From: Bacteroidaceae bacterium
GTDB lineage: Bacteria; Bacteroidota; Bacteroidia; Bacteroidales; Bacteroidaceae
DNA length: 64,000 nucleotides
Direction of reading: 5' to 3'
Assembly (NCBI GenBank): GCA_017615835.1
Contig: JAFZZI010000008.1
Location: forward strand, 38,394 to 102,393
Shown: positions 35,380 through 44,085 of the stretch, one piece after another
Layout: every line of letters begins with the position of its first letter
Numbering within the stretch: the first letter of the stretch is position 1
The notes under the pieces: model-generated
Told to the model about the DNA's origin: nothing
The model's input: only the letters and a program-made list of their open reading frames with translations
Databases searched by the model: none
Program-made: the position numbers and the translations under genes

Positions 35380-36176
35380 AGAAGATACTCTCAAAGGCAT
35401 ATCTGTATCTGTTGCTGCTGGTCATCTACGCGCCGATAGCCATCATTATCCTCTATTCTTTCACTGATTCAAAGTCAATCGGCCAGTGGAAAGGATTCTC
35501 GTTCAACCTCTACACTTCGCTTTTCAGAGGTGAAGCCCAACATGCTGCAACCATTTCGTCAGCCATAACCAACACCCTGATCATAGCAGTCATTGCTGCT
35601 GCAATATCTACGATTCTTGGCAGTATTGCCGCAGTGGGAATATACAACATGCGCGGCAAGAGCCGTCAGGCCATACAGTTTACCAACAACATCCCGATGA
35701 TAAACCCGGATATAATCACGGGCATATCGTTGTTCCTCTTGTTTGTCAGCCTTGGAATATCGGGAGGCTACGTAACGGTTGTACTCGCACACATCACCTT
35801 CTGTACCCCATACGTAGTGCTCAGCGTGATGCCCCGCCTCAGGCAGATGAACTCAAACATCTACGAGGCTGCCCTTGACCTTGGGGCAACTCCCTCACAG
35901 GCCTTCTTCAAGGTGCTCGTTCCCGAAATAAGACCGGGAATGATAAGCGGATTCATACTGGCATTCACCCTTTCAATCGATGATTTCGCAGTTACACTGT
36001 TCACAAAGGGAAGCAACGGCCTTGAGACCCTCTCTACATACATATACGCCGATGCCAGGAAAGGCGGCCTTACGCCAGAGCTCAGAGCCTTGGTGTCTAT
36101 TATTTTCTTTACAGTACTGATTCTGCTCATTATTATTAATATCCGTTCATCCAGAATGGAAAAAGGAAACCGTTAA
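35376..36176 (+). CDS. potC: Spermidine/putrescine ABC transporter permease
   Basis: A 266-residue second permease with six helices. The EAA loop IYEAALDLGATPSQAFFKVLVPEIRPGMISG is present, as is SIDDFAVTLFTKG, a segment typical of PotC. It starts in an ATGA overlap with potB and is followed by potD after 10 bases. Confidence 0.93.
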   Translation: MKKILSKAYLYLLLLVIYAPIAIIILYSFTDSKSIGQWKGFSFNLYTSLFRGEAQHAATISSAITNTLIIAVIAAAISTILGSIAAVGIYNMRGKSRQAIQFTNNIPMINPDIITGISLFLLFVSLGISGGYVTVVLAHITFCTPYVVLSVMPRLRQMNSNIYEAALDLGATPSQAFFKVLVPEIRPGMISGFILAFTLSIDDFAVTLFTKGSNGLETLSTYIYADARKGGLTPELRALVSIIFFTVLILLIIINIRSSRMEKGNR

Positions 36177-36186
36177 TTATCAGAAG

Positions 36187-37497
36187 ATGAAAAGATTATT
36201 TTCCTTTCTCATGACCGTCGCACTGATGGTTGGGTTTTCAACTGTCGCTTCAGCAAAGGATACTGACCGCAGCCACACCTTGAAGATCTACAATTGGGCC
36301 GACTACATTGATGAGGACCTGCTTGACGAATTCAAGGACTGGTACAAGGAACAGACAGGCGAAGATGTAGAGATTATTTACCAGCTCTTCGACATCAACG
36401 AAGTCATGCTGACCAAAATCGAGACAGGACATGAGGACTACGACCTTGTGTGCCCGTCGGAATACATCATTGAGAGGATGCTCCGCAATAAGCTTCTGCA
36501 GCCCATCAACCGCGACTTCGGCAATACACCCGACTACATACCCAACCAGTCGCCGTTTTTCAGCAACCTGATCAACCAGTTCCCCGCAGGGAACCGCAAA
36601 GGCAGTGACTATGCAGTCGGATATATGTGGGGAACCACTGGAATCATGTATAACACCAAGTATGTTACCGATGCAGAGGCCTCCACGTGGGGAAGCATCT
36701 GGGATCCGAAATTCAACGGCCGCATACTCATGAAAGATGCATTCCGCGATGTTTACGGTTCGCTGATGATGTATATCCGAAAAGATGAAATCGAAAGCGG
36801 CTCCATAACCCGAGGTATGGTCATGAATGACTTTAGCGATGAGAGTCTCGCAATGTTTGAAGAGGCGATGGTTGAAGCCCGCGACAACATCAACGGCTGG
36901 GAAGTCGATCTAGGCAAAGAACGTATGATTCAGGGAAAGGACTGGATCAATGTCACATGGAGCGGCGATGCCTTGTGGGCAATGGACGAAGTCGGCGATG
37001 AAGTATCACTCGACTACCGCGTTCCGGACGAGGGAAGCAACGTATGGTTCGATGGCTGGGTCATCCCGATATACGCCAAGAATCCAAAGGCTGCGTCATA
37101 CTTCATCAACTACATGTGCATGCCTGAGAATGCCATCCGCAACATGGATGTTACAGGCTATGTAAGCGTCATAGCCTCGGACGACATACTTGAGGAGTCA
37201 ATTGACGGAGACTACTCCCCCATAGACCTTACCTACTTCTTCGGTGAAGGCGCCGACAGTGTATGCGTAAACCCGATAAAGTACCCCGACGCAAAGACAA
37301 TCAGCCGCTGCGCCCTCATGCACGACAGCGGTGACCGTGTAGAGGCAATGGTTGATATGTGGTCAAGAGTGAAGGGTGACAGCCTGAGCACAAGTACGCT
37401 TGTCATAATAGGTCTGGTAGTGCTTGCCATCATCGCCGCAGTCATATACAACCGCAGCCGGAAGAAGAACAGGCACGGACATCCGAAACGCCACTGA
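36187..37497 (+). CDS. potD: Spermidine/putrescine-binding protein with C-terminal membrane anchor
   Basis: A 436-residue periplasmic binding protein with a signal peptide (1-23, ending ASA). LKIYNWADYIDEDLLDEF, DLVCPSEYIIERML and WGTTGIMYNT are PotD/PotF motifs for polyamine binding. Unlike E. coli PotD, which is free in the periplasm, this protein ends with a hydrophobic helix (about 400-420, LVIIGLVVLAIIAAVIY) and a basic tail rich in R, K and H. It should therefore be tethered to the outer face of the inner membrane next to its permease. There is no lipobox in the signal peptide, so the anchor replaces a lipid. Confidence 0.92.
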   Translation: MKRLFSFLMTVALMVGFSTVASAKDTDRSHTLKIYNWADYIDEDLLDEFKDWYKEQTGEDVEIIYQLFDINEVMLTKIETGHEDYDLVCPSEYIIERMLRNKLLQPINRDFGNTPDYIPNQSPFFSNLINQFPAGNRKGSDYAVGYMWGTTGIMYNTKYVTDAEASTWGSIWDPKFNGRILMKDAFRDVYGSLMMYIRKDEIESGSITRGMVMNDFSDESLAMFEEAMVEARDNINGWEVDLGKERMIQGKDWINVTWSGDALWAMDEVGDEVSLDYRVPDEGSNVWFDGWVIPIYAKNPKAASYFINYMCMPENAIRNMDVTGYVSVIASDDILEESIDGDYSPIDLTYFFGEGADSVCVNPIKYPDAKTISRCALMHDSGDRVEAMVDMWSRVKGDSLSTSTLVIIGLVVLAIIAAVIYNRSRKKNRHGHPKRH

Positions 37498-37519
37498 CAT
37501 CTTTAATTTCAATTATTGC

Positions 37520-37558
37520 AATTCCTGCCGAAAAAAGTGTATATTTGGCAGGAATTGT
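37520..37558 (+). promoter_or_regulatory. Inverted repeat enclosing a -7 box
   Basis: Perfect 11-bp arms CAATTCCTGCC and GGCAGGAATTG with a 17-base centre. The -7 box TATATTTG (37541-37548) sits in the centre and touches the right arm. It may be an operator, or a potD terminator without a good U-tract, in front of the glycosyltransferase at 37572. Confidence 0.5.
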
Positions 37559-37571
37559 CATATAGCGAGTC

Positions 37572-38309
37572 ATGAAGAGTGTTGTCATAATCCCCACTTA
37601 CAACGAAAAAGAGAACATTGCCCAGATAATAGAAGCCGTATTCGCTTTGCCGCAAGGTTTTCATGTGCTGGTAATAGACGACGGCTCGCCAGACGGAACA
37701 GCGGCTATTGTCAAAGAGATGCAGAAAGAGCATCCGGAGCGTCTTCATATAATAGAACGCTCAGGCAAACTGGGTTTGGGCACAGCATACATTACAGGAT
37801 TCAAATGGTCAGTCGGGAAAAAGTACGACTACATCTTCGAGATGGATGCCGACTTCTCGCACGATCCCAACGATCTGCCCAGACTGCTTGAGGCCTGCAC
37901 CGACCAGGGGTATGACGTTGCCATCGGATCCCGCTACATCAGCGGAGTCAACGTAGTCAACTGGCCAATGGGACGCGTACTGATGTCCTACTTCGCATCC
38001 AAATATGTCCGGTTGATAACAGGTCTTAAAATCAACGACACTACAGCCGGATTCAAATGCTACAGGCGTGAGGTTCTCGAGACCATGGAGTTGGACAAGA
38101 TTCATTTCAAAGGCTATGCGTTCCAGATCGAGATGAAGTTCACGGCTTATAAATGCGGATTCAAGATAACCGAGGTGCCGGTCATTTTTGTCAACCGCCG
38201 CCTTGGAACCTCAAAAATGAGCGGAGGAATCTTCAGCGAGGCCCTTTTTGGAGTCGTAAGGCTGAAAGTATCCAGCTGGTTCAGAAAATATCCACAGAAG
38301 CAATCCTGA
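37572..38309 (+). CDS. Polyprenol monophosphomannose synthase-like GT2 enzyme
   Basis: A 245-residue soluble GT2 protein close to eukaryotic DPM1: VVIIPTYNEKENI, VIDDGSPDGTA, IFEMDADFSHDPNDLP and TAGFKCYRREVLE are the DPM blocks, with the DxD-type MDADFSHDP. It lacks the C-terminal membrane helices of the GtrB-like enzymes at 2431 and 26981. Expected to transfer mannose or glucose from a GDP/UDP sugar to a polyprenyl phosphate. It is followed 7 bases later by pyrC. Confidence 0.92.
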   Translation: MKSVVIIPTYNEKENIAQIIEAVFALPQGFHVLVIDDGSPDGTAAIVKEMQKEHPERLHIIERSGKLGLGTAYITGFKWSVGKKYDYIFEMDADFSHDPNDLPRLLEACTDQGYDVAIGSRYISGVNVVNWPMGRVLMSYFASKYVRLITGLKINDTTAGFKCYRREVLETMELDKIHFKGYAFQIEMKFTAYKCGFKITEVPVIFVNRRLGTSKMSGGIFSEALFGVVRLKVSSWFRKYPQKQS

Positions 38310-38316
38310 GCCAATC

Positions 38317-39690
38317 ATGGGGAAGACTCTCATCAGGAACGTCTCCATCGTCCTGGATGACGGGCAGTGCAGCGGAAGCCTGTTCATTGACGGAGACTCA
38401 ATTGCCGAGATACTTCCCGACGAAAAAAAGGCAGACGGCGATACCGGATACAACAGGTCTGTCAATTTTGAAAAACGTGCAGACTCCGTAATTGACGGCA
38501 AAGGCGGCCTGCTCTTCCCTGGTATCATCGACGATCATGTACACTTCCGCGAGCCGGGGTTAACCCACAAAGGTTCAATTGAATCAGAAAGCCGGGCAGC
38601 GGTGGCCGGAGGGGTCACTTCATTCTTCGACATGCCCAACTGCATTCCCCAGACCATCACTATTCAGGCTATACATGACAAATGTGCGACAGCTTCGGAA
38701 AGCAGTCTGGCCAACTACTCATTCTACCTCGGCGCCACACGCCAGAACCTGCCGGAGATTGAAAAGGTTGACCCGACGGCTGTATGTGGCGTAAAACTGT
38801 TTATGGGTTCAAGTACCGGCGGAATGCTGGTAGATGACGACGAGCATATCTTCCAGGTATTCAGGAGCTCACCTGTACCTGTGGCTGTCCATTGCGAGGA
38901 CACTGACATTATAGGCAGGAACATGGAGTACTACTCCGTCAAATGCGGAGGAGAGCCTCCTGTGGAATACCATCCGCTCATCCGCTCCGCCGAAGCCTGT
39001 TACGCATCTTCGTCCCGTGCTGTAAGCCTTGCCGAAAAAGCCGGTGCCCGTCTTCACCTTCTGCACATAAGCACTGCACGCGAAATGTCGTTGCTTCAGA
39101 ACTGTACATTACAGGAAAAGCACGTCACAGCAGAGGCCTGTCCGGGATATCTTTTCTTCTCGGACGAGGATTACAGAAAACTGGGAACCCGCATAAAAGT
39201 CAACCCCTCCATAAAAGGCGATTCCGACAGACAAGCGCTGCGTACTGCACTCATTTCCGGACTCATTGACGTGATCGGCACAGACCATGCGCCACACCTT
39301 CTGTCCGAGAAACAGGGAGGCTGCATAAGTGCCTCTTCAGGTATGCCGGTACTGCCCTTTTCTCTACCCTGCATGCTGGAACTGGCAGATGAGGGACTCA
39401 TCACGGTTCCGGATATTTCACGGCTGATGTGCCACAACCCGGCCATTATCTTCGGAATCAGGAGACGCGGATACATCAGGAAAGGCTACAAGGCCGACCT
39501 TACCCTTGTGGCAAGATGTGAAAACACGGCACTTGACGCCACCGTACCCAACAAGTGCGGCTGGACCCCTTTCAACGGTCATTCCTTCGGATGGAAAGTT
39601 ATCTCGACATGGGTAAACGGAAACCTCGTCTATGACAATGGAGAATTCTTCAGCGAACATAAAGGAGAACAAATCATATTCAACAGATGA
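38317..39690 (+). CDS. pyrC: Dihydroorotase
   Basis: A 457-residue amidohydrolase of the class I dihydroorotase type, the third step of pyrimidine synthesis. Metal ligands are seen in IDDHVHFREPG, with VKLFMGSSTGG carrying the lysine that is normally carboxylated, LHISTA, and VIGTDHAPHL with the catalytic aspartate. The long form with an N-terminal beta extension (RNVSIVLDDGQCSGSLFIDG) is complete. The stop overlaps plsC as ATGA. Confidence 0.93.
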   Translation: MGKTLIRNVSIVLDDGQCSGSLFIDGDSIAEILPDEKKADGDTGYNRSVNFEKRADSVIDGKGGLLFPGIIDDHVHFREPGLTHKGSIESESRAAVAGGVTSFFDMPNCIPQTITIQAIHDKCATASESSLANYSFYLGATRQNLPEIEKVDPTAVCGVKLFMGSSTGGMLVDDDEHIFQVFRSSPVPVAVHCEDTDIIGRNMEYYSVKCGGEPPVEYHPLIRSAEACYASSSRAVSLAEKAGARLHLLHISTAREMSLLQNCTLQEKHVTAEACPGYLFFSDEDYRKLGTRIKVNPSIKGDSDRQALRTALISGLIDVIGTDHAPHLLSEKQGGCISASSGMPVLPFSLPCMLELADEGLITVPDISRLMCHNPAIIFGIRRRGYIRKGYKADLTLVARCENTALDATVPNKCGWTPFNGHSFGWKVISTWVNGNLVYDNGEFFSEHKGEQIIFNR

Positions 39691-40436
39691 ACTGCATAAT
39701 CCGTTTCTTTTACATAATCTATCAGTTGTGCATTGCACTTCCGATTATACTTCTTGCAACAATACTTACGGCACTGACCACATCCGTCGGGAGCATTCTC
39801 GGCAACCCGGACGTATGGGGATACTACCCGGGCATGATATGGTCAAGAATAGTCTGCACAGTACTGCTTCTGCCTGTCAGGAGGATTGGGCTGGAAAATA
39901 TTGAAAAGGGCAAGCCATACATCATCGTATCAAATCACCAGAGTGCGCTCGACGTCTTTCTGTTGTACGGTTATCTGGGCATAAAGTTCAAATGGATGAT
40001 GAAGAAAGAGATAGAGAAGATTCCTCTGGTAGGGGCAGCCTGCCGAAGAGCCGGTTTCATTTATATTGACCGCAACTCGATAGGCAGCGGCAAAGGCAGC
40101 ATAGCTGCCGCTGAGGAGACCCTTGCGCGCGGCATGTCAATGATAATCTTTCCTGAAGGAACCCGTACTGGCGACGGTAAAATGAGCCGTTTCAAGAAAG
40201 GAGCCTTCCTCCTGGCCGCCGAACTTGGCATTCCATTGCTGCCGGTAACGATAAACGGTGCCTATCGTGCCATGTCACGCAAGGCTTGGCATGTCACATG
40301 GTTTCCCTTGAGCATTACTGTACACAAACCCATTGAGGTTGAGCGGGAAGACAATACTGACGAATCCGAGATTAACGCCAGAATCCGCCGGCTGTCCGAC
40401 AAGACAGCTGAAGTCATTGCTTCGAAACTGGATTGA
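39687..40436 (+). CDS. plsC: 1-acyl-sn-glycerol-3-phosphate acyltransferase
   Basis: A 249-residue inner-membrane enzyme making phosphatidic acid. An N-terminal hydrophobic region (about 5-40) anchors it. The acyltransferase motifs are SNHQSALDVF (NHxxxxD) near residue 78 and IFPEGTRTGDGKMSRFKKGAF near residue 150. It starts inside the pyrC stop (ATGA). Convergent with the lipoprotein gene at 40449, 12 bases apart. Confidence 0.93.
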   Translation: MNCIIRFFYIIYQLCIALPIILLATILTALTTSVGSILGNPDVWGYYPGMIWSRIVCTVLLLPVRRIGLENIEKGKPYIIVSNHQSALDVFLLYGYLGIKFKWMMKKEIEKIPLVGAACRRAGFIYIDRNSIGSGKGSIAAAEETLARGMSMIIFPEGTRTGDGKMSRFKKGAFLLAAELGIPLLPVTINGAYRAMSRKAWHVTWFPLSITVHKPIEVEREDNTDESEINARIRRLSDKTAEVIASKLD

Positions 40437-40448
40437 ACGGATTCTGGA

Positions 40449-41111
40449 TCAGAATCCCATGTCATCGATGTAACCCCTGATTTTTTTATTGTTCAGGAAA
40501 CTCGCCGGTGCATTCTCGACTATACGCCTGATAAGGGGAGAAGGTTCATCTGAAGTATCGCCGATGCAGACCATAAGGAATACACAGACCCCCACTACAT
40601 CGTCATAATGCTTCTTCACGAACTTGTAAATGTAGTCTTCAGCCTCTGCAGCCACAAGCTTCAGCGAGTCATCGTATGAAACATACGGGTTCAGAACGTT
40701 TGAAGAAAAATGCGAACGCTGAAACAGATCGTCGTACCTGTTGTCTATTTCATTCTTTTTGTCCAGAAAATCATACAAGGTATTGTTTGACTTTGTTCCC
40801 CGCGCATCAAGTACCGAAGGAGAAATGTTTATCCTGAGTTTACCCCTTTCAACAAACAAAGGCATCAGAGGTTCAAAACCATGTGACAGAACGGCAAACA
40901 CAGTTGAATCGGTCCTTCCGGACATCTGAAAATGCTTGTGACGCACCTGGCAGGAGTCTATGACGGAAAATTCCCCGTTTTCGTTTATTACGAGATAGAG
41001 GTTCTCACCCTCATACCCTTCTATCGTGCCGTTTATGGTGTAACTGTGCCTGCAGGCCGAAAAGATGACGGCCAGAAACGACAATAACAGATTTATTACG
41101 AAACGATGCAT
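40449..41111 (-). CDS. DUF4369-type lipoprotein
   Basis: A 220-residue lipoprotein. The signal peptide ends in the lipobox VIFSAC (Cys about residue 20). The mature part begins YTINGTIEGYEGENLYLVINENG, the DUF4369 beta domain that in Bacteroidota often precedes thioredoxin-like domains; here no thioredoxin domain follows, only a helical region with SFLNNKKIRGYIDDMGF. It may bind or present a partner in the envelope; function unknown. It has its own promoter. Confidence 0.8.
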   Translation of the reverse strand: MHRFVINLLLSFLAVIFSACRHSYTINGTIEGYEGENLYLVINENGEFSVIDSCQVRHKHFQMSGRTDSTVFAVLSHGFEPLMPLFVERGKLRINISPSVLDARGTKSNNTLYDFLDKKNEIDNRYDDLFQRSHFSSNVLNPYVSYDDSLKLVAAEAEDYIYKFVKKHYDDVVGVCVFLMVCIGDTSDEPSPLIRRIVENAPASFLNNKKIRGYIDDMGF

Positions 41112-41151
41112 TTTTACATGACTTCCATACCACCGGCATGAAAAAAGTGAT

Positions 41152-41160
41152 GCAAAAATA
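41152..41160 (-). promoter_or_regulatory. Bacteroidota -7 box TATTTTTGC
   Basis: Perfect match on the minus strand; a leader of about 40 bases runs to ATG 41111. Confidence 0.6.
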
Positions 41161-41251
41161 CAACTATCATTGATTGGGAAGCAGTTTTTTGGATAATTTA
41201 ATGTTTATCAGTGTTTTTGCAAAAGGAAGTAAAAAATATGCCTACAACGCA

Positions 41252-41674
41252 TCAGTCGCCTGCCTCCCCACCCTTGCGTTCCTCGGCATCCAAGCGAAAA
41301 GAGGAATAAAGTTCAAATATTGCTGAAATAAAGGCAAATACTATCCACGAATTGCGCGAAGTCAATGAAGACAGGACTGCACGCAGGCTGTCAGACATGG
41401 AGGAATCCATCACTATTTCGGGATGCCATCTCTCGGCATACATCAGCAATGCGGAGAACAGGAGAAGAACCGCTCCGAGCACCTGTTGTCCTCTAAGCCT
41501 TCTGACAACCGGATTGCTGCCGCCGTATCTGTCGTAAAACTGAGCTGCTGCAAACATCGCTGCACCGATGACGTAGAGCCATACAGCAACCTCATGACCT
41601 GTTATTCTCAGTATCGCGCCCGCAAGCAGTACGACCCCGCCGGCTATCATGGCAACGTTCAGGACTCTCTCCAT
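41252..41674 (-). CDS. Small four-helix membrane protein, unknown
   Basis: A 140-residue protein with four predicted membrane helices (about 6-22, 29-46, 64-81, 110-125) and a charged tail. No family is recognised with confidence. It follows the DivIC-like gene by 4 bases, so it is probably co-expressed with a division protein, but nothing else shows a role in division. Confidence 0.7.
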   Translation of the reverse strand: MERVLNVAMIAGGVVLLAGAILRITGHEVAVWLYVIGAAMFAAAQFYDRYGGSNPVVRRLRGQQVLGAVLLLFSALLMYAERWHPEIVMDSSMSDSLRAVLSSLTSRNSWIVFAFISAIFELYSSFRLDAEERKGGEAGD

Positions 41675-41678
41675 GCTG

Positions 41679-41975
41679 TCATTCCATTATGAACACGTCC
41701 TCGTCAGAGCGACTCATGTTATAACGCTCGCGTGCTATCTGCTCAAGCAGCATGCTGTCACTCTCCAAGGTTTCAAGAAGTGCCTCACCCTCACGTATCT
41801 GCCGCTTGTAATCGTCTATCTCCTCCTGAAGAGCCTTCATCTCACGTTTCAGCGACATCCTGCGCAGCTGGCTGTTCTGGTCAAGTACCACGATAATCAG
41901 AAGGAACGCAACCAAAACGACTACATACTTATTCCTTCGCACGAAACTCCACAATGACGAAAACAGACGGGACAT
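41679..41975 (-). CDS. FtsB/DivIC-like septum formation initiator
   Basis: A 98-residue bitopic division protein: one membrane helix (about 17-33, YVVVLVAFLLIIVVLDQ) followed by a coiled coil (about 40-75) and the ARERYNMSRSDEDVFI segment typical of FtsB/DivIC proteins in Bacteroidota. Known relatives form the FtsQLB-like divisome complex. ATG 41975 is chosen; a longer frame runs back through the promoter into the divergent dnaX region. Divergent from dnaX. Confidence 0.88.
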   Translation of the reverse strand: MSRLFSSLWSFVRRNKYVVVLVAFLLIIVVLDQNSQLRRMSLKREMKALQEEIDDYKRQIREGEALLETLESDSMLLEQIARERYNMSRSDEDVFIME

Positions 41976-42004
41976 ATCCAGGCTTACCACTATTGTCGGT
42001 TTGA

Positions 42005-42012
42005 CAAAAATA
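42005..42012 (-). promoter_or_regulatory. Bacteroidota -7 box TATTTTTG
   Basis: Minus-strand match, 29 bases before ATG 41975 of the divIC-like gene. Confidence 0.55.
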
Positions 42013-42056
42013 GTTCTTTTTTTACTTCGCCATACACGAGCTTGCTTCATTTTCAC

Positions 42057-42064
42057 TATCTTTG
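42057..42064 (+). promoter_or_regulatory. Bacteroidota -7 box TATCTTTG
   Basis: Plus-strand match, 18 bases before ATG 42083 of dnaX; divergent with the box at 42005-42012. Confidence 0.6.
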
Positions 42065-42082
42065 GGAAAATAATAATTTCAG

Positions 42083-43876
42083 ATGTCCAACTACACCGTA
42101 TCAGCAAGAAAATACCGTCCTGTAACGTTCAGCAGCGTTGTAGGTCAGGATTCACAGACCACTACACTTAAAAACGCCATCGCCTCCGGCAAACTGGCCA
42201 ACTCATATCTTTTCTGCGGGCCGCGCGGTGTCGGCAAGACGACCTGCGCCCGTCTGTTCGCCAAGACCATCAACTGCCTGAACCCGACCCCCGACGGAGA
42301 AGCCTGCGGTGAATGCGAATCGTGCAGCACCTTCAATGCCGAACTGCGCTCGTACAACGTTTTTGAGCTTGATGCCGCCAGCAACAACTCTGTTGAAGAC
42401 ATCCGCACTCTGACAGAACAGGTACGCATTCCTCCCATCTCCGGCAAATATAAAGTGTACATCATAGACGAGGTTCACATGCTGTCTACAGCAGCCTTCA
42501 ACGCCTTTCTGAAAACGCTCGAAGAGCCGCCGTCATACGCAATATTCATACTTGCCACCACCGAAAAGCACAAGGTAATCCCCACAATCCTGTCACGCTG
42601 CCAGATTTACGACTTTAACCGCATAAGCAACAGCGACATCGTAGCCCACCTTAAAGGTGTAGCTTCACAGGAAAACATCGAGGTTGACAACGATGCGCTC
42701 AACGTCATTGCCGAAAAGGCAGACGGCGGTATGCGCGACGCCCTCTCCATATTCGATCAGATAACAAGTTTCACCGGCGGTCATGTCACATACGACCTCA
42801 CCATCCGCAACCTCAACATCATTGACCAGGCACACTACTTCAAACTGACAGACCTTTTCCTCGAAAACAGGATTCCCGAGAGCCTATTGCTTCTCAACGA
42901 CATAATGTCCCGCGGTTTTGACCCAAGCCACCTCATTTCGGGTCTGTTGGTCCACTTCAGGAACCTCCTGGTCAGCAGGGACGCCTGTACCCTGCCCCTC
43001 CTTGAGATGAGCGATGAAATGCGTGCCCGCTACCATGAACAGGCCATGCGCTGCAAACCCAAGTTTCTGTACAAGGCCATGAAACTATGCAACGACTGCG
43101 ACCTGAACTATCGCGTCAGCAACAACAAGCGGCTCCTTGTCGAGCTGACGCTCATAAGACTGTCCCAATCTGCCGCCGGGGAGGACGATGAAAGTGACGG
43201 GCGTGGCCCTGCATCGTTAAAACCCATATTCTCAAAATCAGTCCAGGCACCTTCCGCTTCACAGGACAGCAGTAAAAAAGTGACTGGAAAACCATCAGCC
43301 GTTCAGTCAACTCACAATGAAGAAACCATAGGGAAAGAGACTGGTGCCACTCCTGCCAAGCCAAGTTCCACTAATGCGCAGCCAAGGATACCTAAGGTCA
43401 GCCCCGGCAAACTGTTCACTCCGTTCCGGGGAGTTAAAACAGAAGAGAAACCTGCTGGCAATCCACCTGAAAAGACAGATAAAACTGTGACCGAGTCGGC
43501 AAGCCGCCAGGTCATACCTCTTGATCAGGAAAAACTGGAACTGTTCTGGAAAGACTACGCGGCTTCTCTGCCACAGAAAGAGGCTCCGTTGCTCAACAGA
43601 ATGATGAACCAGAAGCCCGTAGTGGTATCCCCTACTGAATTCGCCATCACTGTAATGAACCAGATGGCAGCCGATGAGTTCAAGTCGAAATCCGGTGCAA
43701 TAACCCGATTCCTGCAGGAGAAGTTCAACAACAGCCGTATTGAGATGACCGTCAACATCGACAAAACAAAAAGCGACACCCGTATCCTCAGCGAGTCAGA
43801 GCAACTTGAATCGATGATCAACAGGAATCCGGCCCTTGGTACTTTGATTGACGAGTTCGGGCTGACAATTAGTTGA
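42083..43876 (+). CDS. dnaX: DNA polymerase III subunit gamma/tau
   Basis: A 597-residue clamp-loader ATPase. Walker A is FCGPRGVGKTT (about 46-56). The zinc-binding cysteines are in INCLNPTPDGEACGECESC, the DExx box in YIIDEVHMLS, and SRC finger LSRCQIYDF. The AAA+ core ends near residue 370. A proline/serine/lysine-rich linker of about 110 residues precedes a C-terminal domain that should contact other replisome subunits. Whether a shorter gamma form is made is not visible; no obvious AAAAAAG slippage site was noticed. Confidence 0.96.
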   Translation: MSNYTVSARKYRPVTFSSVVGQDSQTTTLKNAIASGKLANSYLFCGPRGVGKTTCARLFAKTINCLNPTPDGEACGECESCSTFNAELRSYNVFELDAASNNSVEDIRTLTEQVRIPPISGKYKVYIIDEVHMLSTAAFNAFLKTLEEPPSYAIFILATTEKHKVIPTILSRCQIYDFNRISNSDIVAHLKGVASQENIEVDNDALNVIAEKADGGMRDALSIFDQITSFTGGHVTYDLTIRNLNIIDQAHYFKLTDLFLENRIPESLLLLNDIMSRGFDPSHLISGLLVHFRNLLVSRDACTLPLLEMSDEMRARYHEQAMRCKPKFLYKAMKLCNDCDLNYRVSNNKRLLVELTLIRLSQSAAGEDDESDGRGPASLKPIFSKSVQAPSASQDSSKKVTGKPSAVQSTHNEETIGKETGATPAKPSSTNAQPRIPKVSPGKLFTPFRGVKTEEKPAGNPPEKTDKTVTESASRQVIPLDQEKLELFWKDYAASLPQKEAPLLNRMMNQKPVVVSPTEFAITVMNQMAADEFKSKSGAITRFLQEKFNNSRIEMTVNIDKTKSDTRILSESEQLESMINRNPALGTLIDEFGLTIS

Positions 43877-43966
43877 AATATCATCTACTGTGCCCGATCC
43901 ATAAGGCGTAACGGGCCGGTTCAGCAAAAAAAGCGGGATATAATTTCCAATTTTCATAAATTTAAC

Positions 43967-43974
43967 TACCTTTG
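43967..43974 (+). promoter_or_regulatory. Bacteroidota -7 box TACCTTTG
   Basis: TAnnTTTG match upstream of the lipid-kinase operon, leaving a leader of about 105 bases to ATG 44086. Confidence 0.55.
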
Positions 43975-44006
43975 TATCAGTTAACGACCAACAAAAAAGA
44001 ATAATC

Positions 44007-44072
44007 ATCACCGGTTCATCGTTAATCTGCACATGACAATCGGGCAAAACCGAACCTGCCGGTGATTTTTTT
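44007..44072 (+). terminator. Terminator-like hairpin inside the leader of the lipid-kinase operon
   Basis: Arms ATCACCGG (44007-44014) and CCGGTGAT (44059-44066) pair perfectly, with TTC/GAA extending the stem, and are followed by seven Ts. It lies downstream of the -7 box at 43967 and ends 13 bases before ATG 44086. It could be an attenuator. It would also serve as a terminator for dnaX. Confidence 0.6.
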
Positions 44073-44085
44073 ATTGATCGAACGT

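Noticed and set aside
42083-43876. Programmed frameshift producing a short DnaX form
   Set aside because: No A AAA AAG type slippery run with a following stop was noticed near the end of the ATPase core.
43980-44085. TPP riboswitch before the NMT1-like operon
   Set aside because: The conserved TPP aptamer segments (CUGAGA and the ACCUGA region) are not present in the leader.
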